Positions 51,130 through 60,182 of a DNA stretch of 64,000 bases are shown here, piece after piece. Position 1 is the first letter of the stretch. Each line of letters starts with the position of its first letter. Below the pieces are notes generated by a model that was given only the letters and a program-made list of their open reading frames with translations, was not told where the DNA came from and ran no database searches. The stretch is taken from positions 1 to 64,000 of the forward strand of contig NZ_LNUP01000016.1 of NCBI RefSeq assembly GCF_001512295.1. Reading direction: 5' to 3'. This DNA is from Pseudomonas sp. EpS/L25 (GTDB lineage Bacteria > Pseudomonadota > Gammaproteobacteria > Pseudomonadales > Pseudomonadaceae). A program made the position numbers and the translations under genes.

Positions 51130-52105
51130 AATTACAACAGGTCCGCTAAAGGGCCTGTCGTGGTTGATAAGGTGTTGTGTCTTGAGCACGCCGTAGGCGA
51201 TCTGCAGCAGTTTGCGCACGGCCGCGCCTAGGGCACTCATGCGAGGTTTACCGCGTGCCAACAGGCGTTCGTACATCCCTTTGGCAACGATGGCCCCCCT
51301 GTATAGCTTGGCCCTGATGCGTGGCGAGCCGGCCTTGCTCGGCACCGTGCGTCCCTGCACCGACTTACCGGATTGCCAGGGACGGGGTACCAGGCCGACG
51401 AAGGCGGTACATTGTCGTGCGCTGCTGAAGTCGCGACGGTGCAGCAGAGCCAACAGATGGCGCGACAGCACCTCGCCGATCCCGCCAATGCTCTGCAGCA
51501 ACGCCCGATCACGCTTGAGATCATCATGCCGATCGAGGTGGTCGTCGATATCCTGGCGAACCCGCGCCGCCTCCTGTTGCAGAGCCTTCACCAGGTTGTC
51601 GATAGCGGCCAGTACGCCCAGGCTTCCCACTGACCTCGGCCTTGTCGCGCCGGTTGAGTTCGCGTTGCAGATCCTCTTGCAGCGCCTCATGGCGAGCGAT
51701 CAGCGCCTTGAGTTCGCGAACCTCGCGGCGCTCTGGCGTCCAAGGGTGTACGGGCTGGGTGGCGCCATAGCGCGCCAGGATCAGGCTGTCCTGCTTGTCG
51801 GTCTTGCCTTGCACGCCCGGGCTACGGCGTATTCGCGTACCCGCGCAGGATCGAGGACGAAGATCTGGACGCCACGATCATGGAGGTAGAGCGCCAGCGC
51901 CTCTTGATAGACCCCGGTCGTTTCGAGGAAGACCTGCAGCTGCTCCATCGTCTCCCCCCGTCTGGGCGCAACACCAGTCGATCAGTTCGGCGAATCCTGC
52001 GGGCCGATTGGCGAAGACCTTGGTCATCACTTTCAGGCTGCGGACGTCTCGCAGCTACAGACGGTCGAATTTCTGCTTGCTGATGTCGATACCGATGATC
52101 GCCAT
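51130..52105 (-). pseudogene. Decayed IS110-family transposase
   Basis: Reading the minus strand from ATG 52105, the protein begins MAIIGIDISKQKFDRL, the DEDD-type IS110 N-terminus with its first Asp. It is stopped by TAG at codon 17 (52055-52057). Further pieces continue in other frames: LEIT-like LETTGVYQEALALYLHDRG, then KTDKQDSLILARYGATQP (up to 51814), then from about 51690 the C-terminal transposase_20 domain with LLQSIGGIGEVLSRHLLA and RMSALGAAVRKLLQIAYGV. At least one stop and two frameshifts make it non-functional. The outer ends of the element could not be set; palindromic repeats flank it. Confidence 0.88.
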
Positions 52106-52287
52106 TTCTCGCTCCTTGTCTAGTGCATACCGCCTCACTCCCCGGGAGGGGCCTGGATACCATTCAGGATGTGGAGAAAGGGCGCCGGCAGGCACACTCT
52201 ACGAGACAGTATCGGGTGCTCAGGTTGGGTAGGTGCTTAGCTGGCTCCGGGTGATGCGGTAGCTAATCCCATTACCCAGGAGAGATA

Positions 52288-52345
52288 CGAGGTTGGGCTT
52301 CGCGGGGCTCAGCCCAACCTACGAATGCCCTACAGCCCAACCTAC
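52288..52345. repeat. GTTGGGCT-type palindromic repeat, right of the IS110 remnant
   Basis: GAGGTTGGGCTTCGC, CTCAGCCCAACCTAC and a further CAGCCCAACCTAC half-unit lie between the IS110-type pseudogene and cobM. With the copies at 50925-51092 they suggest the insertion sequence landed inside, or between, palindromic repeats. Confidence 0.75.
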
Positions 52346-52351
52346 GCCAGG

Positions 52352-53083
52352 CTACCCCGGCCCTTGGCGATACAGCTTGGAATCACTGAAATCCCCCGGC
52401 GTCAGGACCTCACCCACCAGGATCAGCGCGGTACGGCGGAAATCCTTGTCCCGCGCCCGTTCGACGATGTCGGCCAGGATGCCCCGAACGCTGTCCTGGT
52501 CCGGCCAGCTGGCGCGGTGGACGATGGCCACCGGGCAGGCGGGGCCATAGTGCGGCAGGAGGTCGGCGACGATGCGCTCCAGCTGGCCGACGCCGAGGTG
52601 GATGGCCAGGGTCGCGCGATGCCGCGCCAGGTCGGCCAGCGCCTCGCCTTCCGGCATGGCCGTGCGACTGGCATAGCGGGTGAGGATCACCGTCTGGCTG
52701 ACCCCGGGCAGGGTCAGTTCGCAGCCCAGCAGGGCGGCGCAGGCGGCGGTGGCGGTGACGCCGGGGACGATCTCATAGGGAATGCCCAGCGCCTGCAGGC
52801 GACGGATCTGCTCGCCGATGGCGCCGTACAGCGAGGGATCGCCGGAGTGCACCCGGGCCACGTCCTGGCCACGGGCATGGGCGACGGCCAGATGGCCGAC
52901 GATGGCATCCAGATCCAGATGAGCGGTATCGATCATCGTCTCGGCACTATGGCCTTCCAGCACCGCGGCCGGCACCAGGGAGCCGGCATAGAGGATCACC
53001 GGGCACTGGCGGATCAGTCGCTGGCCCTTGACGGTGATGAGGTCGGGATCGCCGGGGCCGGCGCCGATGAAATGGACGGTCAT
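52352..53083 (-). CDS. cobM: Precorrin-4 C(11)-methyltransferase
   Basis: CobM methylates C11 of precorrin-4 to precorrin-5 in the aerobic cobalamin pathway. The 243-residue tetrapyrrole methylase has the SAM-binding start HFIGAGPGDPDLITVKG, the VHSGDPSLYGAIGEQ loop and VPGVTATAACAALLG, all typical of CobM/CbiF. The ATG overlaps the cobK stop by four bases. The C-terminal end lies close to the repeat elements of the accessory stretch. Confidence 0.95.
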   Translation of the reverse strand: MTVHFIGAGPGDPDLITVKGQRLIRQCPVILYAGSLVPAAVLEGHSAETMIDTAHLDLDAIVGHLAVAHARGQDVARVHSGDPSLYGAIGEQIRRLQALGIPYEIVPGVTATAACAALLGCELTLPGVSQTVILTRYASRTAMPEGEALADLARHRATLAIHLGVGQLERIVADLLPHYGPACPVAIVHRASWPDQDSVRGILADIVERARDKDFRRTALILVGEVLTPGDFSDSKLYRQGPG

Positions 53084-53802
53084 GGGGTTTCCTCGGTCAG
53101 GGCGGCGAGCAGTTCGGCGACGCTGGCGAATTCGCGGTCGACGGTGGGCAACTCGGGGCGGCGCAGGATCAGCACCGGCAGGCCGCGTTCGCGGGCCACC
53201 TGCAACTTGGGCTGGGTGGCGGCGCTGCCACTGTTCTTGCTGATCAGCACATCGAAGTCGCCCGCGGCGAACAGCGCGCGCTCGGCCTCCAGGGCGAAGG
53301 GACCGCGGTCGGCGATGATCCGCGCCCGGGCATGGCCGGGATGGGCGTCGAGCAGGCGCAGGGTCCAGAACTGCCCCGCGGGAATCTCCTGGAGATGTTC
53401 CAGGGGTTCGCGACCCAGGGTGAAGAAGGGGCGGGTGAAGGAAGCAAGCGCGGTCTGGAGTTCGTTCCAGTCGGCCACTTCGCGCCAGTCATCGCCGGGA
53501 CCTGCCTGCCAGCCCGGGCGGCGCAGGGCCCAGCAGGGGATGCCGGCGCGGGTCGCGGCCCGGGCGGCGTTATGGCTGATCTGGGCGGCGTAGGGATGGG
53601 TGGCGTCCAGCAGCAGCTCGATGCCCTCACTGCGGAGAAAGGCGGCCAGGCCTGCGGCGCCGCCGTAGCCACCGACCCGCACCGGGCAGGGTAGGTCCTG
53701 GGGCACGCGACCGAGGCCGGCCAGGCTGTAGAGGGCGTCCGCCGGCAGCGTGTGGGCGATGGCCAGGGCCTCGGTGGTGCCGCCGAGCAGGAGGATCTTC
53801 AT
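53080..53802 (-). CDS. cobK: Precorrin-6A reductase
   Basis: CobK reduces precorrin-6A with NADPH to precorrin-6B. The 240-residue protein has the N-terminal MKILLLGGTTEA Rossmann start, LLLDATHPYAAQISHNAARA and the C-terminal ISKNSGSAATQPKL motif. ATG 53802 is chosen over an in-frame leader of 24 residues that reads through CTC-rich repeats. It is coupled to cobM by overlap and separated from cobL by 343 bp of repeats. Confidence 0.94.
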   Translation of the reverse strand: MKILLLGGTTEALAIAHTLPADALYSLAGLGRVPQDLPCPVRVGGYGGAAGLAAFLRSEGIELLLDATHPYAAQISHNAARAATRAGIPCWALRRPGWQAGPGDDWREVADWNELQTALASFTRPFFTLGREPLEHLQEIPAGQFWTLRLLDAHPGHARARIIADRGPFALEAERALFAAGDFDVLISKNSGSAATQPKLQVARERGLPVLILRRPELPTVDREFASVAELLAALTEETP

Positions 53803-54145
53803 CGTATTGTTCCCAAGCGGGTGGCCGGGCGCGCCCTCACCCCCGGCCCTTCTCCCGGGGGGAGAGGGGAGCAAAGCCGGCGCCTGGGACTGAGCTGTGC
53901 AGTAGGAATCCTGGTCTCGCAGGCGGCTTTCCCGCCGGTCATTGCAGCTTGCTCAGAAAGAGTAGAAGGCGTTAGCCCGGGCGCTAGACTTCCAACCCAC
54001 CACCGAACGACCCCCACGCCCCTACGGGGAGAGGGGTGTGGTGAGGGGGCAAGGCGCTGCTTACCGCCGCGGATCAAAGGGTCACACCAAGCCACCCCCT
54101 CTCCCCTCGGGGAGAGGGTTGGGGTGAGGGCGCCACGTCCAACAC
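53803..54145. repeat. CTC-rich hairpin repeats between cobL and cobK
   Basis: Units lie at 53834-53870, 54011-54047 and 54094-54130, each with CTCTCCC/GGGAGAG-like arms. The unit at 54011 and the one at 54094 are in similar orientation and could pair with the first. No gene is present. cobL and cobK are on the same strand, so either a new promoter lies here or transcription crosses the hairpins. Confidence 0.65.
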
Positions 54146-55348
54146 TCACGACTTAACCACCTCCAGCAAGGTGATGGGCAGCGCCGCACGCCAGGTGTCG
54201 AAGGCGCCGAGTGGTTGCGCCTGGGCCACCTGCAGGCGAGTCAGGTCGCCGCCGTGGTCTTCGCGAAAGGTCACCAGGGCGGCTTCGGTCTGCAGGGTCA
54301 CGGCATTGGCGACCAGGCGGCCGCCGGGGCGCAAGGCGGCCCAGCAGGCGTCCAGCACGCCAGGGGCGGTGAGGCCGCCGCCGATGAAGATGGCGTCCGG
54401 GGTGGCCAGGCCGGCCAGGGCCTCCGGCGCCTGGCCGGCCACCAGTTGCAGCGTCGGTGCGCCGAGGTGATCGCGGTTGTGCAGGATATGGGCCTGGCGT
54501 CCGGCGTCGGCTTCGATGGCCAGTACCCGGCAACTGGGATGGCTGCGGGCCCATTCGATACCGATGGAGCCGCAGCCGGCGCCTACGTCCCACAGCAGTT
54601 CGCCAGGGCGCGGCGCCAGGCGCGCCAGGGTCACGGCGCGCACGTCTCGCTTGGTCAGTTGGCCGTCGTGGCGGTAGGCCGTATCCGGCAGGCCGGGGGT
54701 GAGGGGCAGGCCCGTCTCGCTGGTCTCGCTCAGGACCTCGATGGCGACCAGGTTGAGCGCGGCCGCCTCCGCCAACGACCAGTCCTGGGCCCGACCGGCG
54801 ATCCGTCTTTCCAGGGGACCGCCCAGGTGCTCCAGTACCTGCAGCTGGCTGGCACCGAAGCCTTGCGCCACCAGCAGGGCGGCCAGGGCGGCGGGACTGT
54901 GGCCATCGTTGCTCAACACCAGCAGGCGTGCGCCAGGATGCAGATGGCGCACGACGGCGGCCAGGGGCCGGGCTACCACCGACAGGAGCGCCACCTCCTG
55001 CAGCGGCCAGCCCAGACGGGCGGCGGCCAGGGAGTAGGAGGAGGGCGCCGGCAACACCTGCAATTCGTCGGCCGACAACTGGCGCGAAAGACTTGCCCCG
55101 ACCCCGAACAGCATGGGGTCGCCGCTGGCCAGCACGCAGACGGGGGCGCCGCGTCGGTCCAGCACCGGGGCCAGGGCGAAGGGCTGCGGCCAGGGCTCGC
55201 GGGTGGCGCGGATGCAGGGTGGCAGCAGGGCCAGCTGGCGCGGACCGCCGATGACGACCTGCGCCTCCAGCAGGGCGCGGCGGGCCTGCTTGCCGAGGCC
55301 GGGGTAGCCGTCTTCGCCGATACCCACCACGGTCAGCCAGGGGATCAT
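54146..55348 (-). CDS. cobL: Precorrin-6Y C5,15-methyltransferase (decarboxylating), CbiE-CbiT fusion
   Basis: CobL methylates C5 and C15 of precorrin-6B and removes the acetate carboxyl at C12. The 400-residue protein has the CbiE-type N-half ([28 protein letters not shown] at 74-82) and the CbiT-type C-half with a class I SAM site [12 protein letters not shown] (255-266). ATG 55348 is used rather than an upstream TTG because GAGG lies 8 nt before it and [14 protein letters not shown] fits the family start. It is divergent from cobG across a 98-bp region. Confidence 0.95.
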   Translation of the reverse strand: MIPWLTVVGIGEDGYPGLGKQARRALLEAQVVIGGPRQLALLPPCIRATREPWPQPFALAPVLDRRGAPVCVLASGDPMLFGVGASLSRQLSADELQVLPAPSSYSLAAARLGWPLQEVALLSVVARPLAAVVRHLHPGARLLVLSNDGHSPAALAALLVAQGFGASQLQVLEHLGGPLERRIAGRAQDWSLAEAAALNLVAIEVLSETSETGLPLTPGLPDTAYRHDGQLTKRDVRAVTLARLAPRPGELLWDVGAGCGSIGIEWARSHPSCRVLAIEADAGRQAHILHNRDHLGAPTLQLVAGQAPEALAGLATPDAIFIGGGLTAPGVLDACWAALRPGGRLVANAVTLQTEAALVTFREDHGGDLTRLQVAQAQPLGAFDTWRAALPITLLEVVKS

Positions 55349-55384
55349 GAACAAACCTCATCGAACGTCAGCCGACCGGGCGTT

Positions 55385-55413
55385 TTCAAGGGGTCGGGCA
55401 AAGCGGGCATAAT
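55385..55413 (+). promoter_or_regulatory. Possible promoter of cobGHIJ
   Basis: CATAAT (-10, 55408-55413) is a good match; TTCAAG (-35, 55385-55390) at 17-bp spacing is weak. The start would be about 27 nt before the GTG of cobG. No cobalamin riboswitch motif is visible in this leader. Confidence 0.4.
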
Positions 55414-55446
55414 AGCGGCTTTCTCCGTCCAGCCCGACCTTCCGCC

Positions 55447-56733
55447 GTGAATCCTCCATCTTCCTCCGCCCTCGTCCCGCGGCCTTCGGCCTGTCCGGGA
55501 TTGCTGCGCATCGTGCCCGCGCGCGATGGCGGCCTGTGCCGAGTGAAGTTGCCGGGTGGCCGGCTCACGGCAGGCCAGGCACGGGCCATCGCCGCCGCCA
55601 GCGAGCGCTGGGCGAATGGGGTATTGGAGCTGACCAACAGAGCCAATCTGCAATTGCGTGGCATACGCCCGGACGGCGCCGTGGCCCTGGTGGCCGAGTT
55701 GCAGGGCGCTGGTCTCGGACCGGCCGACCCGGCCGCCGACGACGTGCGCAATCTGCTGCTCAGTCCGGCGGCGGGTCGTGATCCACAGCAGCTGTGCGAC
55801 GTCCGCCCCCTGGCCGCCGAGTTGCTCGCCCTGCTGGAAGGCGACCGCCGGCTGCATGGCCTGTCGCCCAAGTTCGCCCTGCAACTGGACGGCGGCGAGG
55901 CCCTGGCGCGGCTCGATCATCCCCATGACGTCTGGCTGTCGGCTCGCGCCGAGGGCTACGTCCTCGGCCTGGCCGGTACACCGCAGGATGTGCCTGTCGC
56001 CCTGATTCCCGAAGGACGCGAGGTAGCGACGGTCGCGCGACTGCTGCACCGCTTCCTTGACCTGGCCAGCCCCGAGCAGGGCCGGATGCGCCAATTGCTG
56101 GCACAGCACCCGGCCGAGGGGCTGCTGGCGGGACTGGACCTGCTCCCCGTCCCCGCCAGTCCACGCGCGCCGGCTGAAATCGCGCTACGCCTGGGTAGTC
56201 ATCCGCAGCGCCAAGCCGGCTTCCATTGGGTCGGCGCCCAACCCGCCCTGGGTCGACTGCCAGCCGCGAGCCTGGCCGCGGTCGCCGACCTGGCCGAGCG
56301 ACTGGGCAAGGACGAATTGCACCTCACCCCCTGGCAGGGCCTGCTGCTACCCGACGTGCCGGCCGACAAGGCCCTGGAGCTGCTCACGGCCTTGGCCAAC
56401 TTGGCCCTGACCACCGATCCCGCCGCACCCCTGGCCCGGCTGGTCGCCTGTACCGGCAGCGCGGGCTGCGCCAAGGGCCAGGCCGACACCAAGGGCGATG
56501 CCCTGCGCCTGGCCGAGCGGCTGCCGGCGGACGTCGAGGTGCACCTCTCCGGTTGCCCACGCAGTTGCGCCCTGGCCGGCCAGGCGCCCCACACCCTCTT
56601 GGCGGTGGCCCCCGGTCGCTATGACCTCTTCGTGCGCGACGCCACCCTGCCCGGTCCGGGCCGGCGGCGCGCTACCCAACTATCCCTCGACGAGGCCGCC
56701 GCCTGGCTGGCCCGGAGCCCTAGTGATGCTTGA
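55447..56733 (+). CDS. cobG: Precorrin-3B synthase
   Basis: CobG is the oxygen-dependent enzyme that converts precorrin-3A to 3B, the mark of the aerobic cobalamin pathway. The 428-residue protein belongs to the sulfite/nitrite-reductase-like family. Its cysteines for the iron-sulfur/heme site are in ACTGSAGCAKGQADTK and LSGCPRSCAL. It starts at GTG 55447. The 3' end overlaps cobH by eight bases. It heads the cobG-cobH-cobI-cobJ operon. Confidence 0.94.
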   Translation: MNPPSSSALVPRPSACPGLLRIVPARDGGLCRVKLPGGRLTAGQARAIAAASERWANGVLELTNRANLQLRGIRPDGAVALVAELQGAGLGPADPAADDVRNLLLSPAAGRDPQQLCDVRPLAAELLALLEGDRRLHGLSPKFALQLDGGEALARLDHPHDVWLSARAEGYVLGLAGTPQDVPVALIPEGREVATVARLLHRFLDLASPEQGRMRQLLAQHPAEGLLAGLDLLPVPASPRAPAEIALRLGSHPQRQAGFHWVGAQPALGRLPAASLAAVADLAERLGKDELHLTPWQGLLLPDVPADKALELLTALANLALTTDPAAPLARLVACTGSAGCAKGQADTKGDALRLAERLPADVEVHLSGCPRSCALAGQAPHTLLAVAPGRYDLFVRDATLPGPGRRRATQLSLDEAAAWLARSPSDA

Positions 56734-57352
56734 ATATGAACGCGACGGCCAGGCGATCTATCGCCAATCCTTCGCTACCATCCGCGCCGAGGCCGATCTC
56801 TCGGCCATCCCCGCCGACCTGGAAAAGCTCGCCGTGCGGGTGATCCACGCCTGCGGCATGGTCGACGTGGTCCAGGACCTGGCCTTTTCCCCGGGTGCCG
56901 GCGCGGCCGGTCGCGCGGCCCTGGCGGCCGGCGCGCCCATCCTCTGCGATGCGCGCATGGTCGCCGAGGGGGTCACTCGCACCCGCTTGCCAGCGAACAA
57001 CCCGGTGATCTGCACCCTGCACGACGACGGCATCCGTGAGCTGGCGCTGGAGAAGGGCAACACCCGTTCGGCGGTGGCCCTGGAGCGCTGGCGGCCGCAC
57101 CTGGCCGGCAGCGTGGTGGTGATCGGCAATGCCCCCACCGCCTTGTTCTACCTGCTGGAAATGCTCGATGCCGGGGCGCCCAGGCCGGCGCTGATCCTTG
57201 GCATGCCGGTGGGCTTCGTCGGCGCCAGGGAATCCAAGGACGCCCTGGCCGCCGACAGCCGCGGCGTGCCCTACGTCATCGTCCGTGGCCGCCGAGGTGG
57301 CAGCGCCATGGCCGCCGCGGCGGTCAATGCCCTGGCCACGGAGGTGGAGTGA
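56726..57352 (+). CDS. cobH: Precorrin-8X methylmutase
   Basis: CobH moves the methyl group from C11 to C12 to give hydrogenobyrinate. The 208-residue protein has the catalytic His41 in [12 protein letters not shown] and the typical [17 protein letters not shown] and [14 protein letters not shown] segments. Length equals the family norm. Its start lies inside the end of cobG and its stop overlaps the cobI start, so all four genes are coupled. Confidence 0.96.
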   Translation: MLEYERDGQAIYRQSFATIRAEADLSAIPADLEKLAVRVIHACGMVDVVQDLAFSPGAGAAGRAALAAGAPILCDARMVAEGVTRTRLPANNPVICTLHDDGIRELALEKGNTRSAVALERWRPHLAGSVVVIGNAPTALFYLLEMLDAGAPRPALILGMPVGFVGARESKDALAADSRGVPYVIVRGRRGGSAMAAAAVNALATEVE

Positions 57353-58092
57353 TGGCTGGCCGCCTGCTCGGTCTGGGCGTCGGCCCCGGCGATCCGGAAC
57401 TCATCACCCTCAAGGCCCTGCGCCTGCTGCAGGGTGCGCCGGTGGTAGCCTATTTCGTCGCCAAGGCCAAGGCCAACGTCGGCCAGGGCGGCAATGCCTT
57501 CGGCGTCATCGAAGGCTATCTGCAGGCGGGCCAGCAGCGGCTGCCGCTGGTCTATCCGGTAACCACCGAGAAGCTGGCGCCGCCGCTGTCCTACGAGACG
57601 GTGATCGCCGACTTCTACGACACCGCCGCCGCCCAGGTGGCCGACCATCTGGACGCCGGCCGCGACGTGGCGGTGATCTGCGAGGGCGATCCCTTCTTCT
57701 ACGGCTCCTACATGTACCTGCACGACCGCCTGGCCGAGCGCTACGAGGCCCAGGTGGTGCCCGGGGTCTGCTCCATGCTCGGCGGCGTGGCCATGCTCGG
57801 CCTGCCGCTGGTCTATCGCAACCAGACGCTCACGGTGCTCTCCGGGGTGCTCTCCGCGGACGAGCTCAAGGCGCGTCTGCAAAGCGCCGACGCCGCCGTG
57901 GTGATGAAGCTTGGCCGCAACTTCGACAAGGTGCGCCAAGTCCTGCGTGACCTGGGCCTGGACCAGCGCGCCCGCTATATCGAGCGCGCCACCATGGACA
58001 ACCAGCGCATCGTCGCGCTGGACGAGGTCGAGCCCATGGCTTCGCCCTATTTCTCGCTGGTGGTGGTGCCGGGGGTGAAATGGAAGGGTTGA
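57352..58092 (+). CDS. cobI: Precorrin-2 C(20)-methyltransferase
   Basis: CobI methylates C20 of precorrin-2 to precorrin-3A. The 246-residue tetrapyrrole methylase has [16 protein letters not shown] (from residue 9), [17 protein letters not shown] and [14 protein letters not shown] 57352 is preferred over GTG three bases upstream; GGAGGTGG lies at an ideal distance. It overlaps cobJ by 13 bp. Confidence 0.95.
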   Translation: MAGRLLGLGVGPGDPELITLKALRLLQGAPVVAYFVAKAKANVGQGGNAFGVIEGYLQAGQQRLPLVYPVTTEKLAPPLSYETVIADFYDTAAAQVADHLDAGRDVAVICEGDPFFYGSYMYLHDRLAERYEAQVVPGVCSMLGGVAMLGLPLVYRNQTLTVLSGVLSADELKARLQSADAAVVMKLGRNFDKVRQVLRDLGLDQRARYIERATMDNQRIVALDEVEPMASPYFSLVVVPGVKWKG

Positions 58093-59750
58093 GCCCGGCC
58101 ATCGTCATCCTCGGACCCGGCGCCCTGGCCACTGCCCGCCGCTTGCAGGCCGGCCTGCCGGGCAGCCTGGTGCACGGCCTCACCGGCCGGGTCGAGGGCG
58201 ATGTCAGCTACAGTGCCTTCGGCGACCACCTGCGTGACCTCTATCGCCAGCAGCGCCCGCTGGTGGTGCTCTGCGCCGCCGGCATCGTCATCCGCACCCT
58301 GGCGCCTCTGCTGGACGACAAGACCGCCGAGCCGCCGGTGCTCGCCGTGGCCGAGGACGGCAGCGCCGTGGTGCCGCTGCTGGGCGGCCTGGCCGGCGCC
58401 AATCGCCTGGCCCGTCAGTTGAGTACCTTGCTGGACGTGGCCCCGGCCATTACCACCAGTGGCGAGCTGAGATTCGGCACCTGCCTGCTCGATCCGCCGG
58501 TCGGCTATGCCCTGGCCGACGTCGACGTGGCCAAGCACCGGGTGGCCGATCTGCTGGCCGGTGAACCGGTGCGCATCGAGGGCGAGGCGCCCTGGCTGGA
58601 CGAGGTACCCCTGGCGCGCGATCCCGCCGCTCGCCAGCGCATCCTGGTCTCGCCGCTGGCCAGTACCGACGACCACACCCTCCTGATCCATCCCCGTGCC
58701 GTGCTGGTGGCGGTGCGCGCCGATGCCAGCGCTGCCACGGTCAGCGAGCGACTCGCCCGCGCCGGCTATGCCCCGGGCGCCATGGCAGGACTGTTGGCGC
58801 GCGCCGAGGACATGACCGACCTGCGCCTGGCCGCGCTGGCCGACGCCCTGAGCCTGCCACTGCGCTTCGTTAATAATACCACCCCTGAATTTGCTGGGCA
58901 GGCCGTGATGCGAGCCCAGGGGGAGGGTGTCGCCTTGTATCTGCACCCGGCGCCGCTGGAGATCGACCGCCTCGGCCAACGTCGCGGACGCCTCAGCGTG
59001 GTGGGCCTCGGTCCCGGTGCGGCCGACCTCCTGGCACCGGTGGTGCGTCGCGCCCTGGACCAGGCCCAGGACGTGCTCGGCTACGCGACCTACGTGAAGA
59101 TGGCCGGCCCGCTGCGCCCGGACCAACTGACCCATGCCAGCGACAATCGCGAAGAATTGCAGCGCGCCCGCCATGCCTTCGAACTGGCCGCCAGCGGTCG
59201 CCAGGTGGTCATGGTGTCGTCGGGCGACCCCGGTGTCTTCGCCATGGCCGCCGCGGTGCTGGAGGTGCTGGAAGGTGCCGACGACCCGCGCTGGGCGGCG
59301 GTGGAACTGGAGATCCTGCCGGGCATCACCGCGGCCATGGCCAGTGCCGCCCTGGCCGGGGCGCCCCTGGGCCACGACTTCTGCCTGATCTCCCTGTCCG
59401 ACAATCTCAAGCCCTGGTCGGTGATCGAGCAGCGCCTGCGCCAGGCCGCCGCGGCGGACCTGGCCATGGCCTTCTACAACCCCATCTCCAAGGCCCGTCC
59501 GCACCAGCTGGACCGGGCGCTGGACGTCCTGCGCAGTTGCCGTCCGGCGCTCACTCCGGTGATCCTCGGCCGCGATGTCGGTCGTCCCGGTGGCGGTCTC
59601 GAGTACACCAGCCTCGGCGCCCTGCGCAGCGAGATGGTGGATTCGCGCACCCTGGTGATCCTCGGCTCCAGCCATACCCGCCGCTTTCCGCGGGCCGATG
59701 GTGGTGAATGGGTCTATACGCCGCGTTGGTATGATACGGAGCTGTTATAA
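58080..59750 (+). CDS. cobJ: CbiG/CobE-like domain fused to precorrin-3B C(17)-methyltransferase
   Basis: This 556-residue protein joins two enzymes. Residues 1-about 300 are CbiG-like ([37 protein letters not shown], then a CobE-like C-part ending in FAGQAVM). Residues about 305-556 are CobJ, with VVGLGPG near 308, [13 protein letters not shown] and [15 protein letters not shown], which performs the ring contraction with C17 methylation. Such CbiG-CobJ fusions occur in pseudomonads. CbiG opens a lactone ring in the anaerobic route, so its role beside the aerobic CobG is uncertain; the CobE-like part may be the relevant one. The gene ends 58 bp before a repeat element. Confidence 0.92.
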   Translation: MEGLSPAIVILGPGALATARRLQAGLPGSLVHGLTGRVEGDVSYSAFGDHLRDLYRQQRPLVVLCAAGIVIRTLAPLLDDKTAEPPVLAVAEDGSAVVPLLGGLAGANRLARQLSTLLDVAPAITTSGELRFGTCLLDPPVGYALADVDVAKHRVADLLAGEPVRIEGEAPWLDEVPLARDPAARQRILVSPLASTDDHTLLIHPRAVLVAVRADASAATVSERLARAGYAPGAMAGLLARAEDMTDLRLAALADALSLPLRFVNNTTPEFAGQAVMRAQGEGVALYLHPAPLEIDRLGQRRGRLSVVGLGPGAADLLAPVVRRALDQAQDVLGYATYVKMAGPLRPDQLTHASDNREELQRARHAFELAASGRQVVMVSSGDPGVFAMAAAVLEVLEGADDPRWAAVELEILPGITAAMASAALAGAPLGHDFCLISLSDNLKPWSVIEQRLRQAAAADLAMAFYNPISKARPHQLDRALDVLRSCRPALTPVILGRDVGRPGGGLEYTSLGALRSEMVDSRTLVILGSSHTRRFPRADGGEWVYTPRWYDTELL

Positions 59751-59808
59751 AGTAACATTTAGTGCTTGAATCCTGGTCGCCGCTGGCTCACCCTCGGCGA
59801 CCCTCTTA

Positions 59809-60052
59809 GAACCTGATCACGATCTCGCGAGCTAGAGCCAAACAAGGCGCAACGACCAACGGGAGTAACAGCCAACGGCTGGCCCTTAGGGTAAGCGCCA
59901 GCGAATCAAATGGCTGAGGAAGCGGATCGGACCCGCACTCGGGTTTACGAATGGTAAATGAGCATTGCGACGGGACCGCCCAGGTGGGGCTGGCCTTCCA
60001 GGCCATTTTCAACGCCGTTTGGCCGACGCGCAGCAGATCGTGGACAGGTTCT
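59809..60052 (-). repeat. Copy D of the GAGCCTGTTCA palindromic element, abutting the cobalamin riboswitch
   Basis: Ends GAACCTGATCACGATCT (59809-59825) and AGATCGTGGACAGGTTC (60036-60052) pair at 15 of 17 positions. Both sides are flanked by TTA (59806-59808, 60053-60055), a likely target duplication. Orientation is opposite to copies A and C. The interior (GAATCAAATGGCTGAGGAAG, GGTAAATGAGCATT, GGCCGACGCGCAGC) matches the family. It ends five bases before the P1 stem of the riboswitch. Confidence 0.8.
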
Positions 60053-60055
60053 TAG

Positions 60056-60145
60056 ATTCCCTGGCGGGAAGCCGGTGCAACTCCGGCGCGGTCGCGCCAC
60101 TGTGAGCTTCGCGAGAAGCAAGCCAGACCTCGCCAGGGGACATCC
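60056..60145 (+). promoter_or_regulatory. Cobalamin riboswitch
   Basis: The sequence has the conserved core GGGAAGCCGGTGCAACTCC, then GCGCCACTGTGA and AAGCCAGACC, the hallmark order of the B12-sensing aptamer. A closing P1 stem forms between TTCCCTGGCG (60058-60067) and CGCCAGGGGA (60132-60141). Short AdoCbl-type riboswitches have this layout. It lies 37 nt before the ATG of the binding-protein gene, so it should repress the BtuFCD-like importer when cobalamin is ample. The promoter must lie upstream of, or within, the repeat element that abuts it. Confidence 0.9.
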
Positions 60146-60182
60146 ATCAACCACCAGGGACGCGTCATCCCAAGGAGAGTCC

